Source of the DNA: Rotaria macrura
Lineage: Eukaryota; Rotifera; Eurotatoria; Philodinida; Philodinidae
DNA: 64,000 bases
Assembly (NCBI GenBank): GCA_900239685.1
Contig: OENT01000012.1
Coordinates: 124,001 to 188,000 of the forward strand
Direction: 5' to 3'
The notes beneath the pieces were generated by a model that was given only the letters and a program-made list of their open reading frames with translations, was not told the origin of the DNA and made no database searches. Both the position numbers and the translations under genes were made by a program. Positions 27,430 to 40,530 of the stretch are shown piece after piece. Position 1 is the first letter of the stretch. Each line of letters begins with the position of its first letter.

Positions 27430-27992
27430 AAGGTGCCGCTAATGCAAAGTTTTAGTGGATTCGTTTTTTTGATAAAATACACATATTCTTATTCTTCATC
27501 TGACGCTGATTACGAATATCACCTTCTTTTTTCGATTAATTGAAGTCTTCATAGAGAAAAATGGAAAATACTGAGAGACACCAAAAAACCGAAAAAATGC
27601 TGCCTTGCAAAAAACGATTGTATCACCAATCCACTGCACATTTTTGCACTCGCCGATACGATATTCGAATTCCTTGCATGAAATTAGTTATAGCCATGTG
27701 GTTTAAAATTNAATTTTAAACCACATGGCTATAACTAATTTCATGCAAGGAATTCGAATATCGTATCGGCGAGTGCAAAAATGTGCAGTGGATTGGTGAT
27801 ACAATCGTTTTTTGCAAGGCAGCATTTTTTCGGTTTTTTGGTGTCTCTCAGTATTTTCCATTTTTCTCTATGAAGACTTCAATTAATCGAAAAAAGAAGG
27901 TGATATTCGTAATCAGCGTCAGATGAAGAATAAGAATATGTGTATTTTATCAAAAAAACGAATCCACTAAAACTTTGCATTAGCGGCACCTT
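27430..27992. repeat. Perfect 281-bp inverted repeat around one N
   Basis: Bases 27430-27710 are the exact reverse complement of 27712-27992, with a single N at 27711 as the centre. The arms begin with AAGGTGCCGCTAATGCAAAG. I see no target-site duplication at the outer ends and no coding sequence with family resemblance inside. The single N and the absence of any mismatch suggest a contig fold-back or overlapping contig ends; a fold-back transposon is the alternative. Confidence 0.9.
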
Positions 27993-30900
27993 ACAACAGA
28001 AGCATATTTCTATCTTATCTGTAAGCATACTTTGCAAAACATAGACACACACGTACGATGAAAAATACTAGATGTGAAAGAAACTCGACAAATATATTTT
28101 GTAAAATTTTATGTCATACTTATGTTTTCTTTTAATAAATTGTGAAAGAAAACGCATGAATTTCAATCTAACATAATCGTTTCAAATGTTGATTTCGCTA
28201 TTTAATCTAAATAAAAATGATGTATATTCCAGATAGCGACATGTCTACTTCGTTAACTGCAACTGCTCGATGGTGTATAAGAAAGAATAATTTTCAAATA
28301 TACAATCATGTTTTGCAACAGACGAAACGAATTTCCTCATCAAATGTCGAAAAACGATATCGAGGAAATTGTAAAAATTTAATTTAAAAAATTTTTCTTC
28401 ATATGTAATTATCTGTTCTTCATGAATCTATCGTTCTTCTCTTATAGTACCGACCGCATTGATAACAACTCTCTTAATATTCATAATAAAATTACCATAT
28501 TATATTGAACAATATTATCCTAAATTATCATCGTCACACACTGAAGATCTATAAATATCGAAGAATCGAATGGAATTCTTTTCCGGTCTTATTGAATAAG
28601 AAATATTTTTCTATTTGTGAAATAAAGAATCTAGTTCAATTTAGTAATCGACTAGAAATCCTATCACTTTTTTTTTCAATTATAATCCTTCATGGTTCAT
28701 CTTTACAATGAATCGTAATGAGGAATGATTTAGTCAAATGACTAATATTTGAAAGAAGAAATAACAAGAATAGTTTTATGATGTATAGTAACCATCTAAT
28801 ATATTATGAATTCATTCACTAGTTGTATATGAATAAATGAATGTGTTCGTCATCATAAATTGTTTTATTAGACCACCAAAGTTTGTTAAGATATACGAGC
28901 AATGTACAAAGCAAGGTCCACGATGTGTGTGGGAGGTGACCAGCCCCTCCCTATTTCTCAGCTTGTCAGGCAGGTTGTCTGCCAAATTTTTTTCGTGGTA
29001 TGTTTGCGAAAATTTCTATAGAACCTAAGTTTCTGAGAATCTCACAGATACTGCATATTTCATTGTTACTTTGCTCATACTGTGAACTGTCTGCTGAATC
29101 TTCTACATTTTACACCAAGTGTATAGAATACTATTGTGGTTTCAACGCGTCTAGTAAGCTGTCTGTGCTGGAAATTAGACGAGATGTTCGTTCTTAGACA
29201 TTCGAAATAGATAATCTGTTTCAGATTACTGTAAATTAAACGTAAACAACTTCTATAGAAATGACCATCTGGGAAAATTTCTGAACACTGTCTGCCAAAA
29301 ACGTTTAGCCCCCTACCATTCCTAAAAACAATCGAGAGTCTTGGCACGAAGCATGAGAAAAAATATTTCCATTATTTATGATACGAGCAAAACATACGCA
29401 ATATGTTCTTATAAGTATTGTATTATTCACATACATCTCATTGACTCTGAAAAAAAACATATGAAACTTGAGTTATCATATGTTTGTATTGTTCCTATTT
29501 AATGATGCACAAAAGGTTAGCATAAACAACTTATATAAACATAATTAAAATATTAACGACTATACTCAAAAAACGAGTATAACGCGAATATGTTTAATAT
29601 TATTACTTGGTTATGTTAGATTCTCTATTCAAGTGAATAATTATTTGATGAATATTGATTCTTATTCTTCTATTACAGAATGGAATACTTTTTCAAAACA
29701 TTGAAAAAGTGAATAAGTTGAATCAAGATTGAAAGAGCTTTTTTTCTATATTCCAAAACTTCCTAGAACACATGCAAGAAAACAAATCCTATTGATGTTA
29801 GTATGCATTCAATTCAACAGATCCTATATTTTTATATTGATACATTGAAATAAAACTCATTATTTCCGATAAATTAAACTGACAATTAATTGATTGCCAT
29901 AGAACTATTGTTTTTATCAAATAAAAATATTGTATAACCAAGGATCAGAAATTCTATTTTGTCATTTTAATTGTTTTAACCTTTTAAGAATAATACGCAT
30001 TTTCTTTTCTAATGAAATTATCTTAGTTTAGCAAGAACTGATCGCTGATTTCAATGCAATCATTCAACTTTTTATGAACAAAATGGTCTATATTTGAGAA
30101 ATAGAACAACAGGAAATTTACAGACGATACTCATGAGAAAACGTTTGAAATAAAATTTTCATCTAAATAAAATATTACACAGCTTATTTTACATTTGAGA
30201 ATAATTCTATGGTTATCAGATGAATAAATAATGTATGTACATTAATATAATGCGTCGATGATTTGAATATGAAACGTCCAGTTGTTCATGAAAGCATTTA
30301 AAATGCAAAAAATATGATAGGATCAATCTATTTTTCTATTTACTTGATTGAAAGTACACAAAGACAAAAAAATCTAATGATGACTGATATTTAAAAATAA
30401 GAATATCCAGTTGAAAACGATTCATGCTAACAACATCCATTTTTTTAACGAGACTAGATGATAGGACATTGAGTGTAATATTTAAATGAGTCTTTTATAT
30501 TATTATGCTATTCTCATCGTGTGTAGTTTCGTCGGTGTGTCTCAAGTGAGGTAATCCCTATGGATGCCATTGTATTCTATCATATCAACGTGTAGAATAT
30601 ATTCTTCTAGGCGAATCAAATATTATCGACTTTCTTAAGCAAAACTATGTTTACCTATCCATCTAATTTGATATGAAATAAAACAATTGAAAAAAATATG
30701 TTTTATAAAATTTCATTATGTATTCGACGAATCATATTTTAAGATTTCATACATTTTTGTTGTCTATAGAAACAGTATTGTAAAGTATTTACTTACGAAG
30801 CAACTTGAAGATCAACCAAGTCTACTTTGACGTGATTTATTTTGTTATTTTGATTATTTCTGTTGTGTGAGCAACTTTTCCATTCAGTTCACATAAAACA

Positions 30901-32432
30901 GAAAGAGGATATTCACATTAATAATACGTCGATACATTTTTACATACATTTAGTTTTAGTCGTTCTCAATATTTTGATCTTTTCTATTTAGCATTGTTTT
31001 TTTTTACTATAATAATAAGCAAAATAATATTCCTCAAGTGATTTATAATCGATAGTTTTAGTGTATCACACGAGACACTTGTCGGGGAATTCTTTCAAAA
31101 TTAATAATATGAATAAACTTAAACTGTTGTTTGTGTCGATCGACTACGCAGTTCTGATTGCATGTATCTACACTTGAGAATATCTGCTTACTTTATTATT
31201 CTAATTAAATAATGAAAAGAGAATAATAAATAAAGCATGTAATGCTGAATTTATAAGAAAAATCAAATGAAAACATATCTGTTTCTCAATTTTTAGAATA
31301 ATAAAAATGTTTCTATTGCAGAATTATCAAACATTCATACTCTTTTTCTATGAGAAAAAGAAACATGTACTATTGAATTACTCAAATTTTCATAATCGTT
31401 CAAATCATAGATTGATAATCAGTTTCCTATCGGACTATTCAAAAGTCATTCTATCAAAATAGGGAATCATCAAAATATCAACAGACATGTGACACGTAGA
31501 AAGAAAAACAAGTTTATAATAAAATTTTTCTTAACTAATTAGATTTTCTATAGAATTGGCATATAAAATGAGTTATTCATAGACAGAAGAAAATTCAACA
31601 ATATGACTAGTTTTCGAAAGAAGTTTTTTAAAATGATGTTTCTTTTGTTTAATAGAAAAAAGAAACCTTGTACCAGTTCTCTACGAATGAATGATATCAT
31701 CGGTGATATCTCATCATGTCAGTCAGCATGAATCAGAGACAGATTGCTGTTAGAATTGACTGTCGAGATAGTAATAATGAAATGGAAACAATACAATCAT
31801 ACTTCTCACGTTTTAAGTATCGTTCAACTTCATTTCACTTCGTGCACACCATATTTTAACCGTGAGATATTATTTAATCGAGTATGAATATATTTCAAAA
31901 TTGATACTGAAAATACGCACAGCACCTGTTTCCGAAGAAAGAAATATCATGCGTGTCTTTCTTATAATAGATTTATTCGTTCTAAAAAACAATGAGTGTG
32001 TTTTGTTTTGTTCAATGTTCTATATTTTCAGACATGATTCAGTGATGTTCGAGTCGCTAATCTTATCTCTTATCTCATATGTGATTAGAAAAAACGTAGT
32101 TTCCAAACTATAACTCAAATTATCTAAGAATAGATAAACATACGGATGACTTTTGAACGAGACCTATTCATGTGCGAATGTTAGATCAAATTTTTGTTTC
32201 AACTTCTTTAATATAAATCATTGGGATATCGTATGTCTATGATATATTACTCAAAGTACATAGACCTGGTCGATGTTAAATCTAGTAGAAGAATAATGCT
32301 ATAATAAAGAAGTATCTTATTCTAGACGAGATACTGCTATAATCGTATCTTCTTTTAGTCATTTATAATATTAAAGTCAACATTGATTTTGTTTCCTGTT
32401 TTACATTTTATTTTCATATACACAAAATCAAG
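27993..32432. other. Gene-free AT-rich spacer
   Basis: No gene recognised. A patch at about 28890-29345 is visibly richer in G and C than its surroundings and contains the direct repeat TGTCTGCCAAA twice (near 28976 and 29289); it may be a decayed insertion. Confidence 0.5.
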
Positions 32433-33206
32433 TCAGTCATTATTTGTCGGTTGATCGATGACTATTAAAGGTGGAGCAATGTTATTTGAAGTTTCGTGTA
32501 CTACACTCGCTATTTCTAGCAAATATTTCATAATAATTGATAAGAATTTATTCCATGCTTGTTCGTGTTCGTTTGTAAAATCATAGTCAAGCGTTAGAAA
32601 ATTCTCACGAATAATGTTAATAATAGAATTTTTCATTACCTAGAATAAATCAAAAACAAGTGAATGGTAAAACACTTCTTTTTTTTAAAATTTCTTTAGT
32701 TCTTGGAATACATACCATTAAACATTCATCGTCAAGTGTAGATGCGTTTTGTAAAAGTTGGGCCGATTGAATTTCTTTTGAAAAAAGATCTGGATCATTA
32801 ATAGATGTTAAAAATTTTTCTAGCGTTGATATAAGATGTCTACTATGTTCACGCAATCCAACGTGCCAACTCAAATCAGTTCTTATACATGATTCGCCTT
32901 GACCGAAATCAAAATTATTAGCATCAATAATCAATTTTGATATTAGATATTGCCGAAAACATGGATGTTGCTGAATACATCTAGAAAGAAAAGAAATAGA
33001 TATATGTATATCTTTTTTCCATTCGATTCTTTTTCATTTTTATTAAGTTCAAGAATTCTGATGTACCTAATGAGAATTTCATCAGCAAATTTGATTATGC
33101 CATGTCTTTTTAAAATAGTCCATGTTTCATTTATTGCGAATACTTCTTTTGAAGTAAATAAATGTTTCGAACCATCGAATTTCAACGATGAATAAAAACA
33201 ACCCAT
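32433..33206 (-). CDS. Divergent globin with acylation-type N terminus
   Basis: Exons (minus strand) 33206-33067, 32980-32716 and 32639-32433 give 203 residues; introns are in phases 2 and 0. The protein fits a globin fold: helix A with W29, a helix-E segment GLREHSRHLISTLEKFL with H92 at the distal E7 position, then NDPDLF, and G/H helices (AWNKFLSIIMKYLLEIA). By spacing to the G helix the proximal F8 position falls at about Q124 in SAQLLQNAS, so the haem-binding histidine appears to be missing. The stretch between residues 48 and 87 is longer than in usual globins. The start MGCFYSS has Gly2 and Cys3, the pattern for N-myristoylation plus palmitoylation reported for globin X, so membrane attachment is likely (inference). 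It starts 282 bp after the end of the desaturase gene on the same strand. Confidence 0.62.
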
Positions 33207-33488
33207 AGACTTTGCGTTATTTTTATCGGTTTGATATGTTCACAGAAACGACATATATTTTCTTTTCTTGTTCTTCTCTTCTAGTGAATAGGAAATATTT
33301 CTTCTAGCTTTTGCTCCTTTTTCTTTTTACTAAGTACTATTCTCCCTTGTCATATTAATCTTTTGCGCTTTATGTTTTATTCATAATTAATCAAAAACAG
33401 ACTGGTGCTTATCTCTATGTAAATATTTTATGTATTCGAAGAAAACAAAAAGAAGTGCAAGATTGATTTGAAAACTCTAAACTAGATG

Positions 33489-34807
33489 TCACCAATCGAG
33501 TTGATCAGCAAGATTTTCATTTTCTTCGTTGGATAGATAGAATTGATTGTACCAACGACGCATTTTTAATATGGGTCCGTCGTTTTTAACGAGAAATGGT
33601 GCACGTTTAAATACCTCAATGAAAAATATGGATATATAGAATATATTTATATTGAATCATGATAGCTCATACTTTATTTTCCCAAACAGTTATGTCTCGA
33701 CGCCATTGTGCTATCCAATTTCCAACAATATACCAATTTAATAGTCGTGGTATCTTTTTTTCAACGTATGCTCGAAATTCGACATCTAACTCTGTATAAT
33801 CAGTTGGTGTATGTGTATGAAATAAATAAAGTCTACCGAATTCTCCATCAAAACGAAATAATGTTATACCACCGGGCCCATGAAATGTTATCGATGCATC
33901 AACTTTAGTTGATTCATACTGTTTTCCGAATAATTTTAACATAGCTGTATCATAAAAATAGACGATATGCGGTTTTTCACTATTAAATTCTAATCCTGCT
34001 TTATGTTGAATGAATACGCGTGGTACTTGAATCTCTGTCCATGGTATACACATTTGACCATGTAGCGGTTGAAAATGTTGAACATCGGCTGCATTTTCAG
34101 CGAATTCTTGTAAATGCATTCGAATATTTGGATAACGATAAGCACCACGAAATTCAAAACGATCACCCAACAATTCATCAACGCAAATAGCATCATAATG
34201 AGGAGGTTCATTCAATGGATGATACCAAATCATGATCATTCCATGACGTTCAACGCATGAATATGTTTGTATTTTACACTAGGAAAAATCAATTGATATA
34301 GATGAAGTTTTTGTAATTTTTTACGTTAGCAAATCAACTGTATTGAATTCTTACTTTGTCCGATATTTTCCCATCTACATATGGAATTTTTGTACAACGA
34401 CCAGTTTCGCCACTGAATTCCCATAGATGAAAAGGACATTGAATACAATTAGTACCTGGCATAACTCGGCCACCAAAAGCTAAATTAGCTCCCATATGAA
34501 CACAGAACGCATCGAAAACGTAGACTTGATTGTGTTCGTCGTCGGATCGAAAGATAACCATTTCTCGACCCAATATACTTGCATGTTTAATCTGACCTCG
34601 TTTAGAAACCTCATCAGAATCACAAATACGATACCAACCACATGGATATTGCCGAGGATATGTTAGAGATCGATCAACACCACGGCGAGGCTGTCGAACC
34701 GTTTGTTTTGTTTTCATCCATCGAGATATATAAAAAATAATAACTATAATTGGTATAGTAAACCAAATATTGGAAAAAAAGTTTTCCATCATAATAAACA
34801 TATTCAT
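33489..34807 (-). CDS. nvd: Rieske cholesterol 7-desaturase (Neverland/DAF-36 family)
   Basis: Converts cholesterol to 7-dehydrocholesterol, the first step of ecdysteroid or dafachronic acid synthesis, at the ER membrane. Exons (minus) 34807-34355, 34278-33673 and 33614-33489, all phase 0, give 394 residues, close to the family length. A membrane segment lies at about residues 15-29. The Rieske [2Fe-2S] ligands are C102 and H104 (FCVHMGANLAFGG) and C124 and H127 (CIQCPFHLWEFSG). The non-haem iron motif is ENAADVQHFQPLHG, with D216, H219 and H224. A second ATG two codons on is an alternative start. The precise substrate is inferred from the family, not shown by the sequence. Confidence 0.9.
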
Positions 34808-36885
34808 CGTATTTGTCTAAAATAATAGTAAATTTGTCATAAATAATACTCGATTGAAAACACCAGCAGTTCCTTTAATGTCAATCTAATTCCATGATGT
34901 TACATCAAACATTTTTATTTGCTATCAAAATATTAATTAATGTGTATCTTTAGGGAAATATGTTTTTGTTCCAAAAAAAAAGAAGAAGAGAAATAAATTT
35001 TTAAATACATTTCAATTTCAGTTGAGTCTAACTGTTTCTTTTTTCTATACTCACTATGCATATGATTTTAAAAACCTATATGTCTATGTTGACAATCAGC
35101 TGACTTTATTCATTTTTGTCTACATAGGTTTGACTGTCGTCAGGAACATACCGAAACAAAAATATGATTTGATCATATTTGTTTTGTTCAGTGACAATGT
35201 TTGTATTCACCTTTTTTTCTCTCTCTCTCTCTGTAAATGCTTACCTGTATTTCTTCGTGCATAGTTGATGTTGTGTGTCAATGTTTTTATTTCGGATGCC
35301 TTGAAAAGAAACATGCAAGTAGCAAAACCATTTTTTTGCTGTGTATTATAACCATAAGCAACGCAAGTTTTTTTTTCTTCGTTTCTGTAGATGTGTGTTG
35401 ATTAGAAATCGGTCGAATGACATCTAATGACAAGAAGTATATTCAGGTGCAATGTTCAAATTAAATCGATTTTTATTATTTCTATAATGTCAATATTAAA
35501 TGAAACTTTGTAACTATTGTTTTTAATTTCATAAAGTATGAGATCAAATTATTATACTTCAAATAATCTATTCTATTGAAAACAAAGGATTAATGAATTC
35601 AACATGATCTACAGTTTTTTTTTCCATTGTTTATTGAAATATTTGCGTTTCTTTTTTGACAGATACCAAACTAAATGAAATATTAAAACTATTTAACAGA
35701 TGTTGTTCTTTTTCTAAAAGTTGATTATCTATGATTGTTAATTATTTGTTTTTATTACCTATTTATCATAGGTAATTTTTGTGAAACAATTCAAGGTTTT
35801 GTATCCTTGAAAAATCATGTTATTCTATTGAATAAATATATTCATGTAGGAAATTGATCATGCAAACGAGAAACATGGAAATATTTTTGACGAATTATCT
35901 TAAATAAAAATTTAATTGTCTTTATCCATAACAACTAGAATTGACATGTTTGACTGTCATCATACCGTGTAAATAGGGAAAAACAATAGTATTCTTAAAA
36001 TGTCAATTGTAGTTTACTTTAAATGGGTATGCAATCGTGGAGAATTTCAGTGTATTGTAAATGCTTGTTGACAGTCATGGTGTTGAACATAATTTCATCT
36101 ATAGTTTATTCGAAAAGAACCAAGGACAGAATTCAACAGAGACACATAAGATTATGATAATAAGATAAACATATGATTTGGATTTTTTAGTAATATTTTT
36201 ACGTATTTCATTGAGATGTGAGTCTGATTAAAAAGAACTTCTTTTTTTCCCATTGTGTTTTATTAAATAGAGGATTTGTTGATCTTAATAAATAATCTTT
36301 TTATTTCACTGCAGATACAATTGTGAGTATGATTCATTCGATGTATATTTTTCTTCGTGTCACAATATATTTGATCGTACTAACAAGTAACAATATCGTA
36401 ATTAGTACTTAATCTTAAAATCTATGATATTCTACTTTAATTTTCGTACGTTTACCAATCTAGATTGTTAATTATTTGATTAAAAAACAATCGCTTTTTG
36501 AAGTTAGTTAATAAACTTGCATATATTTTGTTTCTAGATGAATCGTTAGTTCAGAAAGATAGATAGTAATTTTAAGCACAATGCTAGATGAAATATTAAC
36601 CGAAAAGATATGTTCTTATCGGCATAAAGATTTTAAAAGTTGAGAAGTGAAGAAAAAATTATTCATATACCTTGTATAACTACTAGGAGAAACATACGTA
36701 AGTGATTGAAAATAATTATATCGATCTCTAATTCCATAGACTGAAATCGTACGACAATTCTTGAAAACATGTGTCATTTAAAAGTTTATATGAGCAAAGA
36801 GCCATCTATGTCTGAATATTTCATACGCTCTCAATACTATTCATAATAACTCTGTAAAAATGTTAATTTATAACATATATATATA
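34808..36885. other. Gene-free spacer
   Basis: Upstream of the desaturase. A CT run lies at 35220-35233. No gene recognised. Confidence 0.6.
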
Positions 36886-37016
36886 CAGTGGGTAAAATAA
36901 TTATTCGGACACGTTTATTTTCATTCTTTTTTTCTGCTTCCGTAAAAGCTATAACGAATCTAAAAAGTGATTCTAGTAGAGAAAATCGTTTCCGACAAGA
37001 ATATAAAAGAATAAAA
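36886..37016 (+). repeat. Left terminal inverted repeat
   Basis: 131 bp, identical in reverse complement to 37316-37446. Confidence 0.9.
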
Positions 37017-37315
37017 ATTATACTCGGATTTTTAACGACGGGGTCTCCAGAAAACCAAAACCCTAAATTTTCTGAAACTCGAACGTGCGAATATAACTTT
37101 GTTTAGATTACATAGAAACATAGAGCAAACAATCCTCTACAAAATGAGACGTCTCCGAGGTCTCTGCGACATTTTTTGGTTGAGATACAGCANNNNNNNN
37201 NNNNNNNNNNNNNNNNNNNNNNNNNNNNNNNNNNNNNNNNNNNNNNNNNNNNNNNNNNNNNNNNNNNNNNNNNNNNNNNNNNNNNNNNNNNNNNNNNNNN
37301 NNNNNNNNNNNNNNN

Positions 37316-37446
37316 TTTTATTCTTTTATATTCTTGTCGGAAACGATTTTCTCTACTAGAATCACTTTTTAGATTCGTTATAGCTTTTACGGAAGCAGAA
37401 AAAAAGAATGAAAATAAACGTGTCCGAATAATTATTTTACCCACTG
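37316..37446 (-). repeat. Right terminal inverted repeat
   Basis: 131 bp visible; its inner edge coincides with the N gap, so the true repeat may extend further. Confidence 0.9.
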
Positions 37447-39691
37447 TATATATATATCAAAATCAATCCAGTCTAACTATTTTTCTCTGGAACCTGTAAC
37501 GTATCAAATGAAGATAAACATCTTTTTTTGATGGTATTCTTTTTCTTTACATGAAACTCGTTACAAGTTAAACGATACGCCTTGTGAATAAATTATATCG
37601 TCGATTTATCTTTCCCGACGACGAATTGAGGAAGTCTTTTTCTCAAATAATTGTCAATTAATATTAATTTTACTCCAATCAATACGAGATGAAATGAACC
37701 AACTGAGGAAATATAATCCATCTAACTGTTTGTTATCGTTTTCATTTGAACCTCTTTCATAATTCTATTATCTAGTTAGCCTAGCTTGTTTTTTCTTTGC
37801 ATTATATATGATTAGTTCAAGAAATTAAATCTATCAAGATGAAAATCGAATTTTAGTATATTTAGAATAAAATAAAGGTAATATTTCTCATAACTACTGT
37901 ACAAGGTACATTAGAAGCTGGAATACTTCTAACAATTCATATCTTATACATATGAAGACGATTTATCAAATGTGAATTTTCTTATTATTATTTTTCTTCT
38001 AGAATATAACATAGTGACATAACTTTAACATGTAAACACCCTATAGACATTGAATCTATCGATGTGTAGAGAGCATGCAACGATAACGAACTTTTTCTTT
38101 TTCAAGAATTTGTCATGTATTGTTACAGCGGTTATTTTCAATCATAAGATTTTTACCTTATTGATAAAGTTTAAATGAAAATTCTTTTGAATCCAATATC
38201 AACGTAGAGATCATCGTAGCAACGCAAATTGAATTGAAAAATAAATCAAACATTTGATAATTTGTACAAATAGATATTCAGTAAAACTAGCAGAGCTTTA
38301 CTAAAATGCAAATGTGCAAGATTCTTGGATTCTTCTGATAAGAACTGTCGCATCAATCATGTAATTAAAATAATGAACAATACTGAAAATATTTGGTTAA
38401 TTGTAAAATACATTTGAGGAAGATGACAAGTAGAAAAAATGCATTTACTTAATACCAATAGTTATTTGAATGGAATAAAATTTAACTTTTCAATAGGTGT
38501 TTCATTTAACATGGATGAATGGTACCTGTGAGATAGCAATTTTTTCGTTAAATTCTATACCAATATGTAAATTATAAAAAATCAACAGTTTTATATGATG
38601 ATTCGTTGTATGTTACTCTTTGAATATATATAAATATTTTGAAAAGCTAGAAAAACCTACGTTATAAATATTGAATGCATAGATATTATTTGTCTTCTGT
38701 CTGAATCATCATTATACTCAATGACTGCATTGTGTTTTGAGAGTCTACGAAAATTCGTTGACATAAAACGCAGTTGAGTTTAATTAAAAGAAAATAATCC
38801 TTTCAGTAAAACTTGCAATTGATAGTCATAAGTTGTGGAGAAAAATTCGAACCAAGCAAAAAATATTTAAATTTTAGTGCGCGACGACGCTATTCAATTA
38901 TTCATCCACTACTTTCACTTATACAACAATTAGAAGGACTCGCTCATCATTTATCAAAGCTCTTTTTTCTGTCTTATTTTTTGGTTTGTTGTGATTGTGA
39001 GTAATTCTATAATTGTATCACAATACAGTTAGTATTTATTCTTAATTCTGCTGAAGAATACCATTTTCTATTTTTGATAAAAGCAAACTAATTACATTAT
39101 TACATGTTTCTCGACAAATTTTCGTTTCGATTAATTTTTGCTCTCTCGTGTTTTGCCTTTAAAAATTCCATTCAACGCATTTACGGTGAGAGAAAAAGTT
39201 CATCAATAGGTTTTTTTCCGTAATGAAACGCACCACAGGATTTGGCATGAATTTCTTTCGGTATTGGACATGTCAAAGTATTGGCAAAAACGAATAAGAA
39301 TAACAATATACATCGTGTTTTACATTTGAAAAAAATTGAGTCGCTGCAATATTCGTCCTTCGATCCTATTTATCTTTCAACGACGTAGACTTTCTGCTCG
39401 AGGGTAAAAAGTAAATGAAATTTACTACAGTTCTTCAATGAATTCTCACAAAATATTTAGAAATTTCTTCAAATATTCTACACTACATAATCAAGATAAC
39501 ACGGTTTCGTAAATTATATTAAAAAATCAAGGTACATAGTTGTTATAGAAGTTGTTTGAGAATATCATATCTTGATCACTTTGAAAACTCTCATGATTAG
39601 AGACTATAATCTTGAAATTCCAAGTTAATCTAAGAGGTTGGTTTCAAATTTTGGTATAATGATTTACGCACTCGAAAAAATGTCTACATCT
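37447..39691. other. Gene-free spacer
   Basis: AT-rich, no gene or repeat recognised. The short ORF at 38813-39004 has no family resemblance. Confidence 0.55.
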
Positions 39692-39769
39692 TTACATGTT
39701 TTCGCATGATATTGAAAATTTATTTTTCATTTTCAGACCTACTCCAGGAAGACTTGTACTTAGTAACGA

Positions 39770-40220
39770 CCTGCTGCCTAAGCAGACAAAATTTTTCAAG
39801 AACGTGTTTAAGCGCACAAAAAATCGAGAGAAAGTGGTCATGTTTATATGACGATCGGGATTTCTGATGGTGAGCAAAAAAAGTTTATTATTCGCCCTTG
39901 CACATTTGTTCGCGTTTTCAGCTGAAAAACTCTTCGAAACGCATAGAAAAACTGATCATTTTTTTGATACTCAATCACTCTCTTTATGATCCCGTCGCTG
40001 ATAATGACGATGCAAAAAATGACAACATCTTTTAATGCACTTACACTGGTATTTCGGCTACAAAAGCGATTTAACGCACACGATGAGTGAATAATGGACA
40101 TTCTTCGCTCACAATCAGGAAGCCCGATTGTCATCCAAACTACCTCATATTCTCTCAATTTTTTGTCTTTTGTTGTGCACTTAAACGCGTTTTTGAAAAA
40201 TTTTGTCGGCTTGGGTAATC
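39770..40220. repeat. Degenerate fold-back (inverted) repeat
   Basis: Bases about 39770-39920 match, in reverse complement and with many substitutions, about 40060-40220. Shared blocks include AAAAATTTTGTC, the CGTTTAAGTGC-like block and CGATCGGGATTTCTGAT versus its partner GGAAGCCCGATTG. The arms meet around 39.92-40.06 kb. It is probably an old, non-coding transposon relic. The outer limits are uncertain. Confidence 0.55.
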
Positions 40221-40505
40221 ATAATATGAAGTTAAATGAAAATGAACGAGTTTTGTTTTTCAAATTTGTTGCTAAGTGATCATGATCATATGGTGACAGT
40301 TTAGTGATATATTTAATGCTGTTCGAAAAACAAAAACGATCACGTTTGTAATTAGATGTTTTATCCGTTAGGAAAAATAAGAATTTTTTTGTTTGTTGTT
40401 CTCTACTGACAAACGCACACAACACGTGTTTCTTTCGTTCGTTCGTTCCTTCGTTTGTTTGACGAGACTAGTGACAACAATTTTTATTTTTTTTTCTTCA
40501 TATAT

Positions 40506-40507
40506 AG
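40506..40507 (+). promoter_or_regulatory. Probable splice acceptor upstream of the B-box gene start
   Basis: A T-rich tract ending in CATATATAG lies 24 bp before the ATG. It marks a 5' UTR intron or a trans-splice acceptor. Confidence 0.45.
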
Positions 40508-40530
40508 CTGGACAAGAATTTAAGTTAACC

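Larger units (their letters stand above)
36886..37446. mobile_element. Tc1/mariner-like DNA transposon or MITE, internal gap
   Basis: The outer ends read CAGTGGGTAAAATAATTATT and its reverse complement, flanked by TA on both sides (36884-36885 and 37447-37448), the target-site duplication of Tc1/mariner elements. The CAGTGGG...TTCGGACACG terminus is typical of that superfamily. The inverted repeats are identical over at least 131 bp (36886-37016 and 37316-37446), up to the edge of a 123-bp N gap at 37193-37315, so they may be longer. The visible interior (37017-37192) does not encode a recognisable transposase; if the gap size is real the element is non-autonomous. Confidence 0.78.

Noticed and set aside
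36888..37444. Same ORF on both strands at 36888 and 37444
   Set aside because: It is the terminal inverted repeat of the Tc1-like element, not a gene.
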